Shown in pieces: positions 33,692 through 43,900 of a stretch of DNA of 64,000 bases (position 1 is the first letter of the stretch; the number at the start of each line of letters is the position of its first letter). The stretch is from Streptomyces sp. NRRL WC-3626. Its GTDB lineage: Bacteria; Actinomycetota; Actinomycetes; Streptomycetales; Streptomycetaceae. The stretch covers positions 1 to 64,000 of the forward strand of contig NZ_JOCA01000007.1 in the NCBI RefSeq assembly GCF_000718785.1. The letters are read 5' to 3'. The notes below the pieces were generated by a model, which was not told the DNA's origin, ran no database searches, and saw nothing but the letters and a program-made list of their open reading frames with translations. Both the position numbers and the translations under genes were made by a program.

Positions 33692-34789
33692 ATGCAGCGC
33701 AGCACTCACCGTTCTCACCTTCTCGCCCGTCCCGTGGTCGTGGCTTTGGCCGCCGCCGTGGCCCTGACCGCCTCCTCCTGCGCCAAGTCGGAGGACGACG
33801 CGGCGGACGGCAAGAAGTCCCCGTCGGCCGCCGCCGACGCCGGCCAGAAGGTCGTCACGCCGAAGCCGGGCAGCAAGACCTGCACCATCGACGCCTACGG
33901 CGGCGAGAAGCTCGACCTCAAGGGCGCCACCGTCGGCTTCTCGCAGTCGGAGAAAGAGGCCAACCCGTTCCGGATCGCGGAGACGCAGTCCATCAAGGAC
34001 GAGGCGGCCGAGAGAGGCGTCAAGCTGCTCACGGCCAACGCCCAGTCGCAGTTCTCCAAGCAGATCAGCGACGTCCAGACGCTGCTCGCCAAGGGCGTCG
34101 ACCTGCTGGTGATCGCCCCGCTCAACTCCGACGGCTGGGACCCGGTGCTGCAGGCCGCCGCCGCGAAGAAGGTCCCGATCGTCACCATCGACCGTAAGAT
34201 CAACGCGACCGCGTGCAAGGACTACGTCTCCTTCATCGCCTCGGACTTCGTCGAGCAGGGCCGGCGGGCCGCCGACCAGATGATCGAGGCCACGGGCGGC
34301 AAGGGCGAGGTCGCCATCCTGCTCGGCTCGGCCGGCAACAACGTCACCACCGAGCGCACCAAGGGCTTCAAGGAGCGGGTCGCCGAGAAGGCCCCCGATC
34401 TGAAGGTCGTCTTCGAGCAGACCGGTGACTTCACCCGCGAGAAGGGCCAGCAGGTCACCGAGCAGCTCATCCAGTCCAAGCCCGGCATCAAGGGCGTCTA
34501 CGCGGAGAACGACGAGATGGGCCTCGGCGCGGTCGCCGCGCTGAAGGGCGCGGGCAAGAAGGCCGGCGACGTCAAGATCATCACGGTCGACGGTACGCGC
34601 AACGCCGTCCAGGGCGTCGTCGACGGCTGGATCAGCGGTGTCATCGAGTCCAACCCGAGGTTCGGCCCGCTGGCGTTCCAGACGCTGGACACCTTCACCC
34701 AGGGCAAGGAAGTCGCCCAGGACATCGTGATCCAGGACAGCGCCTACAGCGCGGACAACGCCGAGCAGGACCTCGGCAAGGCCTACTGA
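33692..34789 (+). CDS. Sugar ABC transporter substrate-binding lipoprotein (CUT2, YtfQ-like)
   Basis: 365-aa periplasmic-binding protein of the ribose/galactofuranose group. The signal peptide ends in a lipobox-like TASSC, so it is a lipoprotein. The mature domain follows E. coli YtfQ closely in key segments: VGFSQSEKEANPFRIAET, LVIAPLNSDGWDPVL, GDFTREKGQQV, VYAENDEMGLGA and ITVDGTRN, where YtfQ has VGFSQ, GWEPVL, GDFTR.KG and VYAHNDDM. YtfQ binds galactofuranose, so a furanose ligand is the best inference, though arabinofuranose or another monosaccharide is possible. ATG at 33692; the ribosome site is modest (GGGGTC). First gene of a four-gene operon. Confidence 0.92.
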   Translation: MQRSTHRSHLLARPVVVALAAAVALTASSCAKSEDDAADGKKSPSAAADAGQKVVTPKPGSKTCTIDAYGGEKLDLKGATVGFSQSEKEANPFRIAETQSIKDEAAERGVKLLTANAQSQFSKQISDVQTLLAKGVDLLVIAPLNSDGWDPVLQAAAAKKVPIVTIDRKINATACKDYVSFIASDFVEQGRRAADQMIEATGGKGEVAILLGSAGNNVTTERTKGFKERVAEKAPDLKVVFEQTGDFTREKGQQVTEQLIQSKPGIKGVYAENDEMGLGAVAALKGAGKKAGDVKIITVDGTRNAVQGVVDGWISGVIESNPRFGPLAFQTLDTFTQGKEVAQDIVIQDSAYSADNAEQDLGKAY

Positions 34790-34854
34790 CCGCTCCGGGG
34801 CCCGGTCCTCCGGGCCCCCGTCCGTCCGTCACCACTTTCTTCCTGGAGGCACAG

Positions 34855-36414
34855 GTGGCTCCCCCCGCCGAAGTCCTCGCCGTCCGCGGACTGAGCAAGT
34901 CCTTCCCCGGCGTCCGGGCCCTGGACGACGTGGACCTGACCCTGCACCCCGGTGAGGTCCACGCCCTCATCGGCGAGAACGGCGCCGGCAAGTCGACCCT
35001 CATCAAGCTCCTCACCGGGGTGTACCGGCCCGACGCCGGTGACATCGTTTTCCAGGGCCGTACGGTCTCCTTCGGTACGCCGCTGGAGGCCCAGAAGGCC
35101 GGGATCTCGACCATCTACCAAGAGGTCAACCTCATCCCGCTGCTGAGCGTGGCCCGCAACCTCTTCCTGGGCCGCGAGCCGCGGAACCGTTTCGGCCTGC
35201 TCGACTCGGCCCGCATGAACCGCGAGGCCGAGGAGGCGCTGCGGGAGTACGGCGTCCGGGTGGACGTCCGCCGCCCGCTGCGCACCCTCGGTGTCGGCGC
35301 GCAGCAGATGGTCGCCCTGGCGCGTGCCGTGGCGAGCGAGGCCCGGATCGTCATCATGGACGAGCCGACCTCCTCGCTGGAGCCGCGGGAGGTCGAGACG
35401 CTGTTCTCGGTCATCCGCCGGCTGCGCGACGAGGGCATCGCCGTCGTCTACGTCAGCCACCGCCTGGACGAGCTGTACGCCGTGTGCGACACGGTCACGG
35501 TGCTGCGCGACGGCCGTCGTGTCCACCACGGCCGGCTCGCCGAACTCGACCGGCTCTCCCTGGTCTCCACCATGCTGGGCCGGGAGCTGGGCGAGGTCCG
35601 TCAGGAGGGCCTGACGAAGTTCACCGGCGACCACCACGCCACCGACAGCCGGCCCGTGCTGGAGGCCGTCGGACTGACGGTCCCGCACAAGCTGAACGAG
35701 GTGTCGGTGAGTATCCGCCCCGGCGAGGTCGTCGGACTCGGCGGGCTGCTCGGCTCCGGACGCACCGAGACCGCGAAGGCCATCTCCGGTGCGCTGGCCA
35801 CCAGTTCGGGCCGGGTCACGGTGGCCGGGGTGCCCCTGCGCGGCGGCTCCACTCCCGCCGCCATCCGGGCCGGCATCAGCCTGCTGCCGGAGGACCGCAA
35901 GAGCGAGGGCATCGTGCCCGGCCTCTCGGTGCGCGAGAACATCTCGCTGGCCGTGCTGCCCCGGCTGTCCCGCTTCGGACTGGTCTCCGAGGCGCGGGTC
36001 GACAGCATCGTGGACACGTTCATCGAGCGGCTGCGGATCAAGGCCTCCTCGCCGCAGCAGAAGGTCGGCGAACTCTCCGGCGGCAACCAGCAGAAGGTGC
36101 TGCTCGCCCGCTGGCTGGCGATGAACCCCAAGGTGCTGCTCCTGGACGAGCCCACCCGGGGCATCGACGTCGGCGCCAAGGCCGAGGTGCAGAAACTCGT
36201 GGACGAACTGGCCGCCGACGGCCTGGGCGTCCTGCTCATCTCCTCCGACCTGGAGGAACTGATCGAAGGGTCCGACCGCGTGGTCGTACTGAAGGACGGT
36301 GCGGTCGTCGGTGAACTGACCGGCGACGAGGTCACCGAGGACAAGCTGATGCGGACCATCGCCGGGCACGCCCCGGAGAAGGACGCGGTCGAGGAGGCGG
36401 CCTCCGATGGCTGA
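34855..36414 (+). CDS. Sugar ABC transporter ATPase (CUT2, two nucleotide-binding domains; YtfR-like)
   Basis: 519-aa duplicated ABC ATPase. NBD1 has Walker A GENGAGKST, Q-loop in IYQEVNLIP, and Walker B IVIMDEPTSSL. NBD2 has a degenerate Walker A (GLLGSGRTE), intact signature LSGGNQQK, and Walker B VLLLDEPTRGID. NBD1 has LGVGAQQM in place of LSGGQ. This arrangement is normal for the RbsA/MglA/YtfR family, with asymmetric sites. GTG at 34855 after TGGAGG, 65 bp behind the binding protein. It overlaps the first permease by 8 bp. It energises import through the two permeases. Confidence 0.95.
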   Translation: MAPPAEVLAVRGLSKSFPGVRALDDVDLTLHPGEVHALIGENGAGKSTLIKLLTGVYRPDAGDIVFQGRTVSFGTPLEAQKAGISTIYQEVNLIPLLSVARNLFLGREPRNRFGLLDSARMNREAEEALREYGVRVDVRRPLRTLGVGAQQMVALARAVASEARIVIMDEPTSSLEPREVETLFSVIRRLRDEGIAVVYVSHRLDELYAVCDTVTVLRDGRRVHHGRLAELDRLSLVSTMLGRELGEVRQEGLTKFTGDHHATDSRPVLEAVGLTVPHKLNEVSVSIRPGEVVGLGGLLGSGRTETAKAISGALATSSGRVTVAGVPLRGGSTPAAIRAGISLLPEDRKSEGIVPGLSVRENISLAVLPRLSRFGLVSEARVDSIVDTFIERLRIKASSPQQKVGELSGGNQQKVLLARWLAMNPKVLLLDEPTRGIDVGAKAEVQKLVDELAADGLGVLLISSDLEELIEGSDRVVVLKDGAVVGELTGDEVTEDKLMRTIAGHAPEKDAVEEAASDG

Positions 36415-37369
36415 AGCCACCCTCAAGACCGTCCCGCTGGACAAGGCCCGCGTGATGCAGTGGCTGCAGACGTACGGCGTGTACGCCGGCGTGGCGCTGC
36501 TGCTGGTCGTCAACATCGCCATCACCCCGCACTTCCTGTCCGCGGAGAACTTCCGCACCCAGGCCGTGCAGGTCGCCCCGGTCATCATCGTGGCGCTCGG
36601 CATGGCCCTGGTCATCGGCACCGAGGGCGTCGACCTCTCGGTCGGTGCCGTGATGGCCCTGGCGGCCTCCGTGACGGCCCTCTACCTCGGCTACGGCCTC
36701 CTGCCGGCGCTTCTCGTGGTGGCGGTGTTCGCCGCCGTCGTGGGGCTGGCCAACGGGGCGCTGGTGGCGTTCGTCGGGGTGCAGCCGATCGTGGCGACAC
36801 TGGCGCTCATGGTCGGCGGCCGGGGCGTCGCCCTGGTGCTGCTGCCGCAGCTGGAGGATCTGCGCAACCCGTCGCTGGCCTCCCTGGGCTCGGGCGACGT
36901 GCTGGGCATCCCGTATCTGATCCTGATCGCCACCGTGCTGGCGCTGCTGGTGGCGTTCGTCGTCCGCCGCACCACCTTCGGGCGGCAGCTCCTCGCCATC
37001 GGCGACAGCCGCCCGGCCGCTGAGCTCGCCGGACTGCCGGTGCGGCGCGTGCTGATCCTGGTGTACGTCGGCTGCGCGCTGCTCGCCGCGGTGGCGGGCG
37101 TCCTCGCCACCGCACGGCTCCAGGCCAGCGATCCCACGTCGCTGGGCAACTTGATGGAGCTGTCCGCCATCACGGCCGTCGTGGTCGGCGGGACTCCGCT
37201 GACCGGCGGCCGGGTGAACATCGCCGGCACCGTGGCGGGAGCCGTCCTCATCCAGCTGCTCACCGCCACCCTCATCAAGCACGATCTGCCGCCCTCCTGG
37301 ACCCAGATCGCGCAGGCCATAGTGATCGTCGCCGCGGTCTACGCGGCACGGGGACGGGGGAAGCGATGA
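36407..37369 (+). CDS. Sugar ABC transporter permease 1 (CUT2, YtfT-like)
   Basis: 320-aa permease of the RbsC/YtfT family with about nine to ten hydrophobic segments. Hallmarks are GTEGVDLSVGAVMALAASV, ALVAFVGVQPIVATLALM, and TAVVVGGTPLTGGRVNIAGTVAGAVLIQLL with the Gly-rich loop that contacts the ATPase. It starts 8 bp before the ATPase stop and overlaps the second permease by 4 bp (ATGA), so translation is coupled. It forms a heterodimer with that protein, as in the E. coli galactofuranose transporter YtfT-YjfF. Confidence 0.94.
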   Translation: MAEATLKTVPLDKARVMQWLQTYGVYAGVALLLVVNIAITPHFLSAENFRTQAVQVAPVIIVALGMALVIGTEGVDLSVGAVMALAASVTALYLGYGLLPALLVVAVFAAVVGLANGALVAFVGVQPIVATLALMVGGRGVALVLLPQLEDLRNPSLASLGSGDVLGIPYLILIATVLALLVAFVVRRTTFGRQLLAIGDSRPAAELAGLPVRRVLILVYVGCALLAAVAGVLATARLQASDPTSLGNLMELSAITAVVVGGTPLTGGRVNIAGTVAGAVLIQLLTATLIKHDLPPSWTQIAQAIVIVAAVYAARGRGKR

Positions 37370-38403
37370 CCGCCACGAAGACGGACGCCCCGGTGGCCCC
37401 GGCGGGCGACGGGAAGCAGGCGGCGGCCACCGAACCGGTGGGCTCCGCCCGCTCGGAGCGGCTGAGCGCGCTGGTCCAGCAGCACGGCGCGCTGGCGGTG
37501 CTGGTGGTCGTCTCCCTGGTGGCGTCGTTCAGCTTCGACTCCTTCGCCACCGGGGACAACGTCGGCAACATGGCGACGAGTTCGGCGTTCCTGGCGATCG
37601 TCGCGCTCGGCATGACCTTCGTGATCATCACCGGCGGCATCGACCTGTCGGTCGGCTCGCTGTTCGCGCTCGGCGGCGTCCTGGCGGCCTGGGGTTCGCG
37701 GCACGGCACCCTGGTGGCGCTGCTGCTGCCGCTGGTGGTGTGCGGGGCGATCGGCGTCGTCAACGGGCTGCTGGTGGCCCGCTCCCGGCTGGCGCCGTTC
37801 ATCGTCACCCTGGCGGCCATGCTCGGCGCGCGCGGTCTGATGCTGGCGCTGACCGACGAGGGCGCCAACACGTATCTGATCGGCAAGGGTTCGTTCCTGG
37901 CCGAACTCGGCCAGGGCACGACCCTCGGTCTCGGCAACCCGGTGTGGATCACGCTGGCCCTGTTCGTCGCCGGCGCCGTCGTCCTGCGCCGTACGCGCTT
38001 CGGACAGCATGTGTACGCGGTCGGCGGGAACGAGGACGCGGCGGCGCTGATGGGCGCCCCGGTGGCCCGTACGAAGATCCTCGTCTACACGCTGTCCGGG
38101 GTGCTGGCGGGACTGGCCGGCGCGCTCAACGCGGCCTGGCTGGCCTCCGGGGTGACGATCCTCGGCAACGGCATGGAGCTGGACGCCATCGCCGCCGTCG
38201 TCATCGGCGGGACGCTGCTCACCGGCGGTCTCGGCTATGTCAGCGGCTCGCTGGTCGGTGTGCTGCTGCTGAGGGTGATCCAGAACGTCATCAACCAGGT
38301 CGGCTCGCTGGACTCCTCCTACCAGCAGGTCGTCAGCGGTGCCTTCCTGGCTTTGGTCGTCATCGCCCAGACCTGGCTGGGCCGCAGACGGCAACTGTTG
38401 TAG
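37366..38403 (+). CDS. Sugar ABC transporter permease 2 (CUT2, YjfF-like)
   Basis: 345-aa permease, paralogous to the preceding one. A ~40-residue cytoplasmic N-terminus precedes the hydrophobic core, with ITGGIDLSVGSLFALGGVLAAW, RSRLAPFIVTLAAMLGARGLML and AAVVIGGTLLTGGLGYVSGSLVGVLLL. Two permeases per transporter is the YtfT/YjfF arrangement rather than the RbsC homodimer, which supports the furanose-transporter assignment. The gene ends in a double-hairpin terminator before the secreted GH2 gene. Confidence 0.94.
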   Translation: MTATKTDAPVAPAGDGKQAAATEPVGSARSERLSALVQQHGALAVLVVVSLVASFSFDSFATGDNVGNMATSSAFLAIVALGMTFVIITGGIDLSVGSLFALGGVLAAWGSRHGTLVALLLPLVVCGAIGVVNGLLVARSRLAPFIVTLAAMLGARGLMLALTDEGANTYLIGKGSFLAELGQGTTLGLGNPVWITLALFVAGAVVLRRTRFGQHVYAVGGNEDAAALMGAPVARTKILVYTLSGVLAGLAGALNAAWLASGVTILGNGMELDAIAAVVIGGTLLTGGLGYVSGSLVGVLLLRVIQNVINQVGSLDSSYQQVVSGAFLALVVIAQTWLGRRRQLL

Positions 38404-38407
38404 AGCT

Positions 38408-38480
38408 CCGGGTGCCGCGGCGGACGCCGCGGCACCCGGGTACCAGACGGCCGGTCACGCACCATCGCGCGACCGGCCGT
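38408..38480 (+). terminator. Double hairpin after the CUT2 operon
   Basis: First hairpin: perfect 13-bp arms (38408-38420, 38427-38439) with a 6-nt loop, 5 bp after the permease stop. Second: ACGGCCGGTC (38447-38456) with GACCGGCCGT (38471-38480), followed by TT. Either could end the ABC transcript; partial read-through into the GH2 gene is possible. Confidence 0.7.
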
Positions 38481-38525
38481 TTCCGCACGCGCACGTCTCC
38501 CACCCCCACTTCCCTAGGAGTGACG

Positions 38526-40889
38526 ATGCGTCGAACACCCGCACCACCACCGCACCTCCCCCGGTCCGGACGGCGGGCACGCTGGGTCACCACCGTGCTC
38601 GCGGTCCTGGCCCTCGTCGCCGGTACGGTTCTCACCGTCTCCGGTGCCGCGGCCGCGGCACCTCAGGCGTGGACCCCGAAGCCCGCGCCGATGACCACCC
38701 CCTGGACCGGCCAGGTCCCGGTGGACAACCCGCTGCCCGAGTACCCCCGTCCGCAGCTCACCCGCCCCGACTGGGCCAATCTCAACGGTGTCTGGGACTT
38801 CGCCGTCACCTCGGCGGACGCCGGCCGGCCCGCCTCGTTCACCGAGCAGATCCGGGTGCCCTTCGTCGCCGAGTCCGCGCTCTCGGGCATCCAGCGCAGG
38901 ATCACCCAGAACGACAAGCTCTGGTACAAGCGCACCTTCACCGTCCCGTCGAACTGGAACGGCCGCCGCGTCCAGCTCAACTTCGGCGCCAGTGACTGGC
39001 GTACGACCGTGTGGGTCAACGACCGGCAGGCCGGTGCCATCCACAGCGGCGGCTACGACTCCTTCTCCTACGACATCACCGACCTGCTGAACGGGGGCAC
39101 CAACACCGTCGTCGTCTCCGTGTGGGACCCCAGCCAGACCGGCGGCCAGGCGGTCGGCAAGCAGCGCGTCAACGAGGTGACACCCCATCCGGGTGGGGGC
39201 ATCTTCTACACCGCCGCGTCCGGCATCTGGCAGACGGTGTGGCTGGAACCCACGGCGGCCGCGCACATCACCCGCCTCGACATGGTGCCGGACCTCGGCA
39301 ACAACCGTCTCAAGGTCACCGTGCGGGGCACGGGGATCAACGGCCACCAGGCCCGTGTCACCGTCTCCGCCGGCGGCACCACGGTCGGCACCGCCACCGG
39401 ACCGGTCGGCGGTGAGTTCACCGTCCCGGTCCCGAACCCGCACCGCTGGACGCCGGACGACCCTTTCCTCTACGACGTGAAGGCGGACCTGCTGTCCGGC
39501 GGCACGGCGGTCGACTCGGTCGGCAGCTACACCGGTATGCGCACCATCGGCCTCGCCCGTGTCGGCGGGCTGCTGCGCCCGGTGCTGAACGGCGAGTTCG
39601 TCTTCCAGACGGGCACCCTGGACCAGGGCTACTGGCCGGACGGGATCTACACCGCGCCGACCGACGCCGCCCTCCGGTACGACCTGCAGAAGCACAAGGA
39701 CCTCGGCTTCAACATGGTGCGCAAGCACATCAAGGTCGAACCGCAGCGCTGGTTCTACTGGGCCGACCGGCTGGGACTGCTGGTGTGGCAGGACATGCCG
39801 GCCATGGACACGCGCACCCCCGACGCGGCGGCGCGCACCCAGTGGGAGGCCGAGTACGACCGGATCATCGACCAGCACCGCAGCTCACCGTCGCTGGTGA
39901 TGTGGGTGAACCAGAACGAGGGCTGGGGCCAGTACGACCAGGCCCGTATCGCCGACGAGGTGAAGGCGTACGACCCGTCCCGGCTGGTGAACAACATGAG
40001 CGGCGTCAACTGCTGCGGGGCGGTGGACGGCGGCAACGGTGATGTGGTCGACCACCATGTGTACGTCGGCCCCGGCACCACGGTGCCCAGCGCCACCCGT
40101 GCCGCCGTTCTCGGCGAGTTCGGCGGCCTGGGCTTCAAGGTGGCCGGCCACGAGTGGTACCCCGGCGGCGGCTTCAGCTACGAGGACCAGCCCGACCTCG
40201 CGCATCTGAACAACCGGTTCATCGGCCTGCTGGACGGTATCCGTGAGGTCCGTATGCCGCGGGGGCTGTCCGCCTCGGTCTACACGGAGATCACCGACGT
40301 CGAGAACGAGGCCAACGGCCTGCTCACCTACGACCGTCAGGTGGTCAAGGTCGACGAGGCCAGGGTCAGGGCCGCCAACCGGGCCCTGATCGACGCCTCA
40401 CGCTCGTCCACCGCACCCGTGACACTGCCCACCGGACAGTACAAGTCGCTGCGCGTGACGACGTCCGGCCTCACCGACCGCTATGTGCGGCACCAGGACG
40501 GCGCCGCGTTCACCGCGGTCGTGAACAGCGGGAGCGACGCGCTGCTGAAGAACGACGCCACCTGGCGGATCGTGCCCGGTCTGGCCGACAGCACCTGCTA
40601 CTCGTTCGAGTCGCGGAACTACCCCGGCGAGTATCTGCGCCACCGCGCATACCGTGTCCACAAGGAGGGCGGCAGCGGCGACCTGTTCCGTGCCGACGCC
40701 ACCTTCTGCCCCGTCCGGGGCGCGAACGGAGGAGTGAGGCTGTCGGCCTACAACTTCCCCGAGCAGTATCTGCGCCACTACGACGCCGAGTTGTGGCTGG
40801 CGACGCCGGGGGGCACCCACACCTGGGACGGCCCCGGCCTCTTCACCGAGGACACCACCTGGGCGGTGGAGGCCCCCTGGGCCCCCTGA
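38526..40889 (+). CDS. Secreted GH2 enzyme with C-terminal AbfB domain
   Basis: 787-aa exported enzyme. A signal peptide (RRARWVTTVLAVLALVAGTVL, cleavage near AAAA~50) is followed by GH2 sugar-binding (NPLPEYPRPQLTRPDWANLNGVW; GASDWRTTVWVNDRQ; SGIWQTVWLEP), Ig-like and TIM-barrel domains. The acid/base is Glu465 in VNQNEGWG and the predicted nucleophile Glu531 in LGEFGG. The last ~140 residues resemble AbfB (CBM42), an arabinofuranose-binding beta-trefoil: SLRVTTSGLTDRYVRHQDG, FESRNYPGEYLRHRAYRV and LSAYNFPEQYLRHYD repeat the YLRH pattern. ATG at 38526 follows CTAGGAG. It probably acts outside the cell to release sugars for the CUT2 importer just upstream. Specificity could be beta-galactofuranosidase, arabinosidase or galactosidase. 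Confidence 0.9.
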   Translation: MRRTPAPPPHLPRSGRRARWVTTVLAVLALVAGTVLTVSGAAAAAPQAWTPKPAPMTTPWTGQVPVDNPLPEYPRPQLTRPDWANLNGVWDFAVTSADAGRPASFTEQIRVPFVAESALSGIQRRITQNDKLWYKRTFTVPSNWNGRRVQLNFGASDWRTTVWVNDRQAGAIHSGGYDSFSYDITDLLNGGTNTVVVSVWDPSQTGGQAVGKQRVNEVTPHPGGGIFYTAASGIWQTVWLEPTAAAHITRLDMVPDLGNNRLKVTVRGTGINGHQARVTVSAGGTTVGTATGPVGGEFTVPVPNPHRWTPDDPFLYDVKADLLSGGTAVDSVGSYTGMRTIGLARVGGLLRPVLNGEFVFQTGTLDQGYWPDGIYTAPTDAALRYDLQKHKDLGFNMVRKHIKVEPQRWFYWADRLGLLVWQDMPAMDTRTPDAAARTQWEAEYDRIIDQHRSSPSLVMWVNQNEGWGQYDQARIADEVKAYDPSRLVNNMSGVNCCGAVDGGNGDVVDHHVYVGPGTTVPSATRAAVLGEFGGLGFKVAGHEWYPGGGFSYEDQPDLAHLNNRFIGLLDGIREVRMPRGLSASVYTEITDVENEANGLLTYDRQVVKVDEARVRAANRALIDASRSSTAPVTLPTGQYKSLRVTTSGLTDRYVRHQDGAAFTAVVNSGSDALLKNDATWRIVPGLADSTCYSFESRNYPGEYLRHRAYRVHKEGGSGDLFRADATFCPVRGANGGVRLSAYNFPEQYLRHYDAELWLATPGGTHTWDGPGLFTEDTTWAVEAPWAP

Positions 40890-40900
40890 CGCCATGAGAA

Positions 40901-40941
40901 GCGGGGTGGTGCGGGCCCGCCCGGGCGCCGCACCACCCCGC
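40901..40941. terminator. Bidirectional hairpin between two secreted GH2 genes
   Basis: Perfect 14-bp inverted repeat (40901-40914 and 40928-40941) with a 13-nt GC-rich loop. It lies between the convergent stops at 40889 and 40954, so it can terminate both transcripts. Confidence 0.8.
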
Positions 40942-40953
40942 CGTCGAACAGGG

Positions 40954-43900
40954 CTACCGCTTCTCCCCGTTGTGGAGCGCGCTCACCTCCTCGGCGGTGA
41001 GCGCCTTGTCGTAGGCGTGGACCTCGTCCACCGCGCCGTTCCAGAAGTCGGTGTTCTCACCGTTGTACTTGGCACGGCCCACGGCGAGCGGGCCGGTGGC
41101 GACGTAGGCGGGGCCGGCGGTCGCCGTCGACGCGAGCTCGCCGTCGACGTACAACCTGATCTGGTTCGTCGCGTCGTCACGTACCCCGACGAGGTGGTAC
41201 CAGCGGCCGGTCTCCGGTGTGGTGGCCAGCCGTGCGCGCTGTCCGTCGGGCGTGCTGAAGGCGAACGCGCCCTGGCCGTACTGCAGATAGAAGGGGCTCG
41301 CCTGGCGGTTGCCGTCCTGGCTGACGGCGCTGGCGTAGTTGCCGGGCAGGGAGTCGAGGGTGACCCAGGCGGAGACCGTGTAGCTGCCGGTGGTGTCGAC
41401 CACGGGGCCTTCGGTCTCGGCGTACTGGCCCTGGCCGTCGAACGTCAAGGCGCTGCCGCTGACTCCGGGGGTCCAGCCGGTGCCCTCGCTCAGGGTGAGC
41501 GGCTTGTCGTTCGGGCCGTCGTCCTTCGCGGTGCTGCCGGTGCCCTCGTCGAGGGACCAGGACCCGCCGCCCTTGAGCGGCTCGCGGTCGCCCGCGGCGG
41601 CGCCGGCCGCGATGACCTCGCGGTTGATCTCACGGACCCGGACCGGGTCGACCTTGATCTCCCGGCGGTCGTAGGTGTACAGACCGTTGAGTTCGTTCTC
41701 CAGGTCGGTGATCTGCGTGTACACCGATCCGGAGAGTTCGGCGCCGGCCTGGTCGAGGTAGAACTTCTCGGTGTTCTCGACGTACTTGCGGGTCAGCGCC
41801 TCCTTGTCGTTCACCCCGCTGTAGATCACGGTCGGCGTGCCCGGCCACATGTGGCCCGGGGTGCGCAGCGTGAAGCCGCCGTGCTCGCCGTCCATGGCCG
41901 CCCGGTGGTCCGGGAAGGGCGCGTCGTCGTTGTTGTAGTCGTGGTGGTCGATGATGTCGCCGGTGCCCGAGTCACCCTTGGAGTTGCAGCAGTTGACGCC
42001 GCTGTGGGTGTTGACGACACGGGACGGGTCGGCGGCCTTCACCGACTCGGCGATCCTGCCGGTCGCCTCGCGGTTCCACTCGCCCCAGCCCTCGTTGAAG
42101 ACGATCCAGCCGATGACGGAGGGCGAGTTGTGGTGCTGGCGCATCATCTCCCGGCCCTGGTCGACGAAGGCCTTCTGCCCGGTCTCGTTGGTGATGTTCC
42201 CGGAGACGAAGTCCTGCCAGACCAGCAGGCCGAGCTTGTCCGCGTGGTAGAACCAGCGCGGCGACTCCACCTTGATGTGCTTGCGGACGGCGTTGAAGCC
42301 GAGCTTCTTGTGCGCCTGGAGGTCGAACGCCAGGGCGTCGTCGCTGGGCGCGGTGTAGAGGCCGTCGGGCCAGAACCCCTGGTCGAGGGTGGCGAGGGAG
42401 AAGACCGGCTTGCCGTTGAGGACCAGCTTCTGGAAGCCGCCGACCTCCTCGATGCCGATCTCGCGCATGCCGAAGTAGCTGCCGACCCTGTCGGTGGACC
42501 GGCCGTCCTTCAGCTTGATGTCGAGATCGTAGAGGTAGGGGTCGTCCGGGCTCCACAGGTGCTGCTTGGCGACGCGCAGGTCCAGCTTCTTGCCGGCGGG
42601 TCCGCTGACCCGGCCGACGACCTTGCCGCGGGCGTCGCGGGCGACGGCCTCGACGCGGGCGTGCTTGGAGGCGTTCTGGGACTCGACGGTCACGGCGAGG
42701 GTGCCGGTGTCGATGTCGGGCGTGGTGACGACGTTGTCGATGGCCGCTTCGGCGACGGGCTCCATCCAGACGGTCTGCCAGATGCCGGACGACTGGGTGT
42801 AGAAGATGCCACCGGGGTTGGTGGACTGCTTGCCCATCGGCTGGTCGGCGCCGCCGGTGTCGGTGACGGCGACGACGATCTCCTGCTTGCCCTTGCTCTT
42901 GAGGGCGTCGGTGATGTCGGCGGTGAAGGCGTTGTAGCCGCCGGTGTGTTCGGCGACCTTCCTGCCGTTGACGTAGACGGTGGCCCGGTAGTCGACGGCA
43001 CCGAAGTTGAGCTTGAGCCGGTTGGACTTGCCGCTCTTGCCGACCTTCCAGTTCTTCGGCACGTCCACGAGCTTGCGGTAGAACATGTGGTCCTCGTGCC
43101 GCTCGAGCCCGGAGAGCTGCGACTCGACCGGGAACGGCACGATGATCTTCTCGTCCAGGTCCTTGCCGAAGACCGGCTGCTCACCGGCTTCGGCGCCGCT
43201 GAACTGCCAGGGCCCGTTGAGGTTCTTCCACTGGGAGCGCACCTGCTGCGGGCGCGGGTACTCCGGCAGCGGGTTCTTCGTGTCGACCTTGTCGCCCCAC
43301 GGGGTGGTGATGCGGTGGGTGGAGGTGTTCACGGCGTAGCGGACGATACGGGGTACGGCCTTGCCGCCGGCCGTGAGGCCGCCCTCGCCGTCGTAGGTGA
43401 AGCGGACCTGCTGGTTCTTCTGGACCGGCTCGGAGAGCGTGATCAGAAGGGAGTTGGGGTCGCCGGGGGCGGCGGCCACCGACTCGACCGGCATGGCGGT
43501 CGTGTCGGCTTCCACCTTGAGGTGTCCGGCCACTGCGGCGAGGTCGCCCACCGGGTTCTCGAACCGGGCACGCAGCTTGCGGCCGTCCTCGGTGACGGTC
43601 GGCTCCACGGGGAAGACCTCGAAACCGGCGGGCGGGGTGAACGCCGTCGTCGGCACGAGCTGCTTGGACATCGTAGGCGTCGACCAGCGCAGGAACATGT
43701 TGGCGCCGCCGACGTCCTGGAACATCTCCATACGGAAGTCGTGCTTCTCGCCGGCGGCGAGTCTGACCGTCGCGCTGGTCTGTTCCTTGTCCCAGTCGCC
43801 CACCCAGTGGTCGATGACGGGTTCGTCGTCGATGAACAGCCTGAATCCGTTGTCGCCGATGGCGTAGAAGGTGTAATCGCCGGTTTCCGGTGCCTCGATC

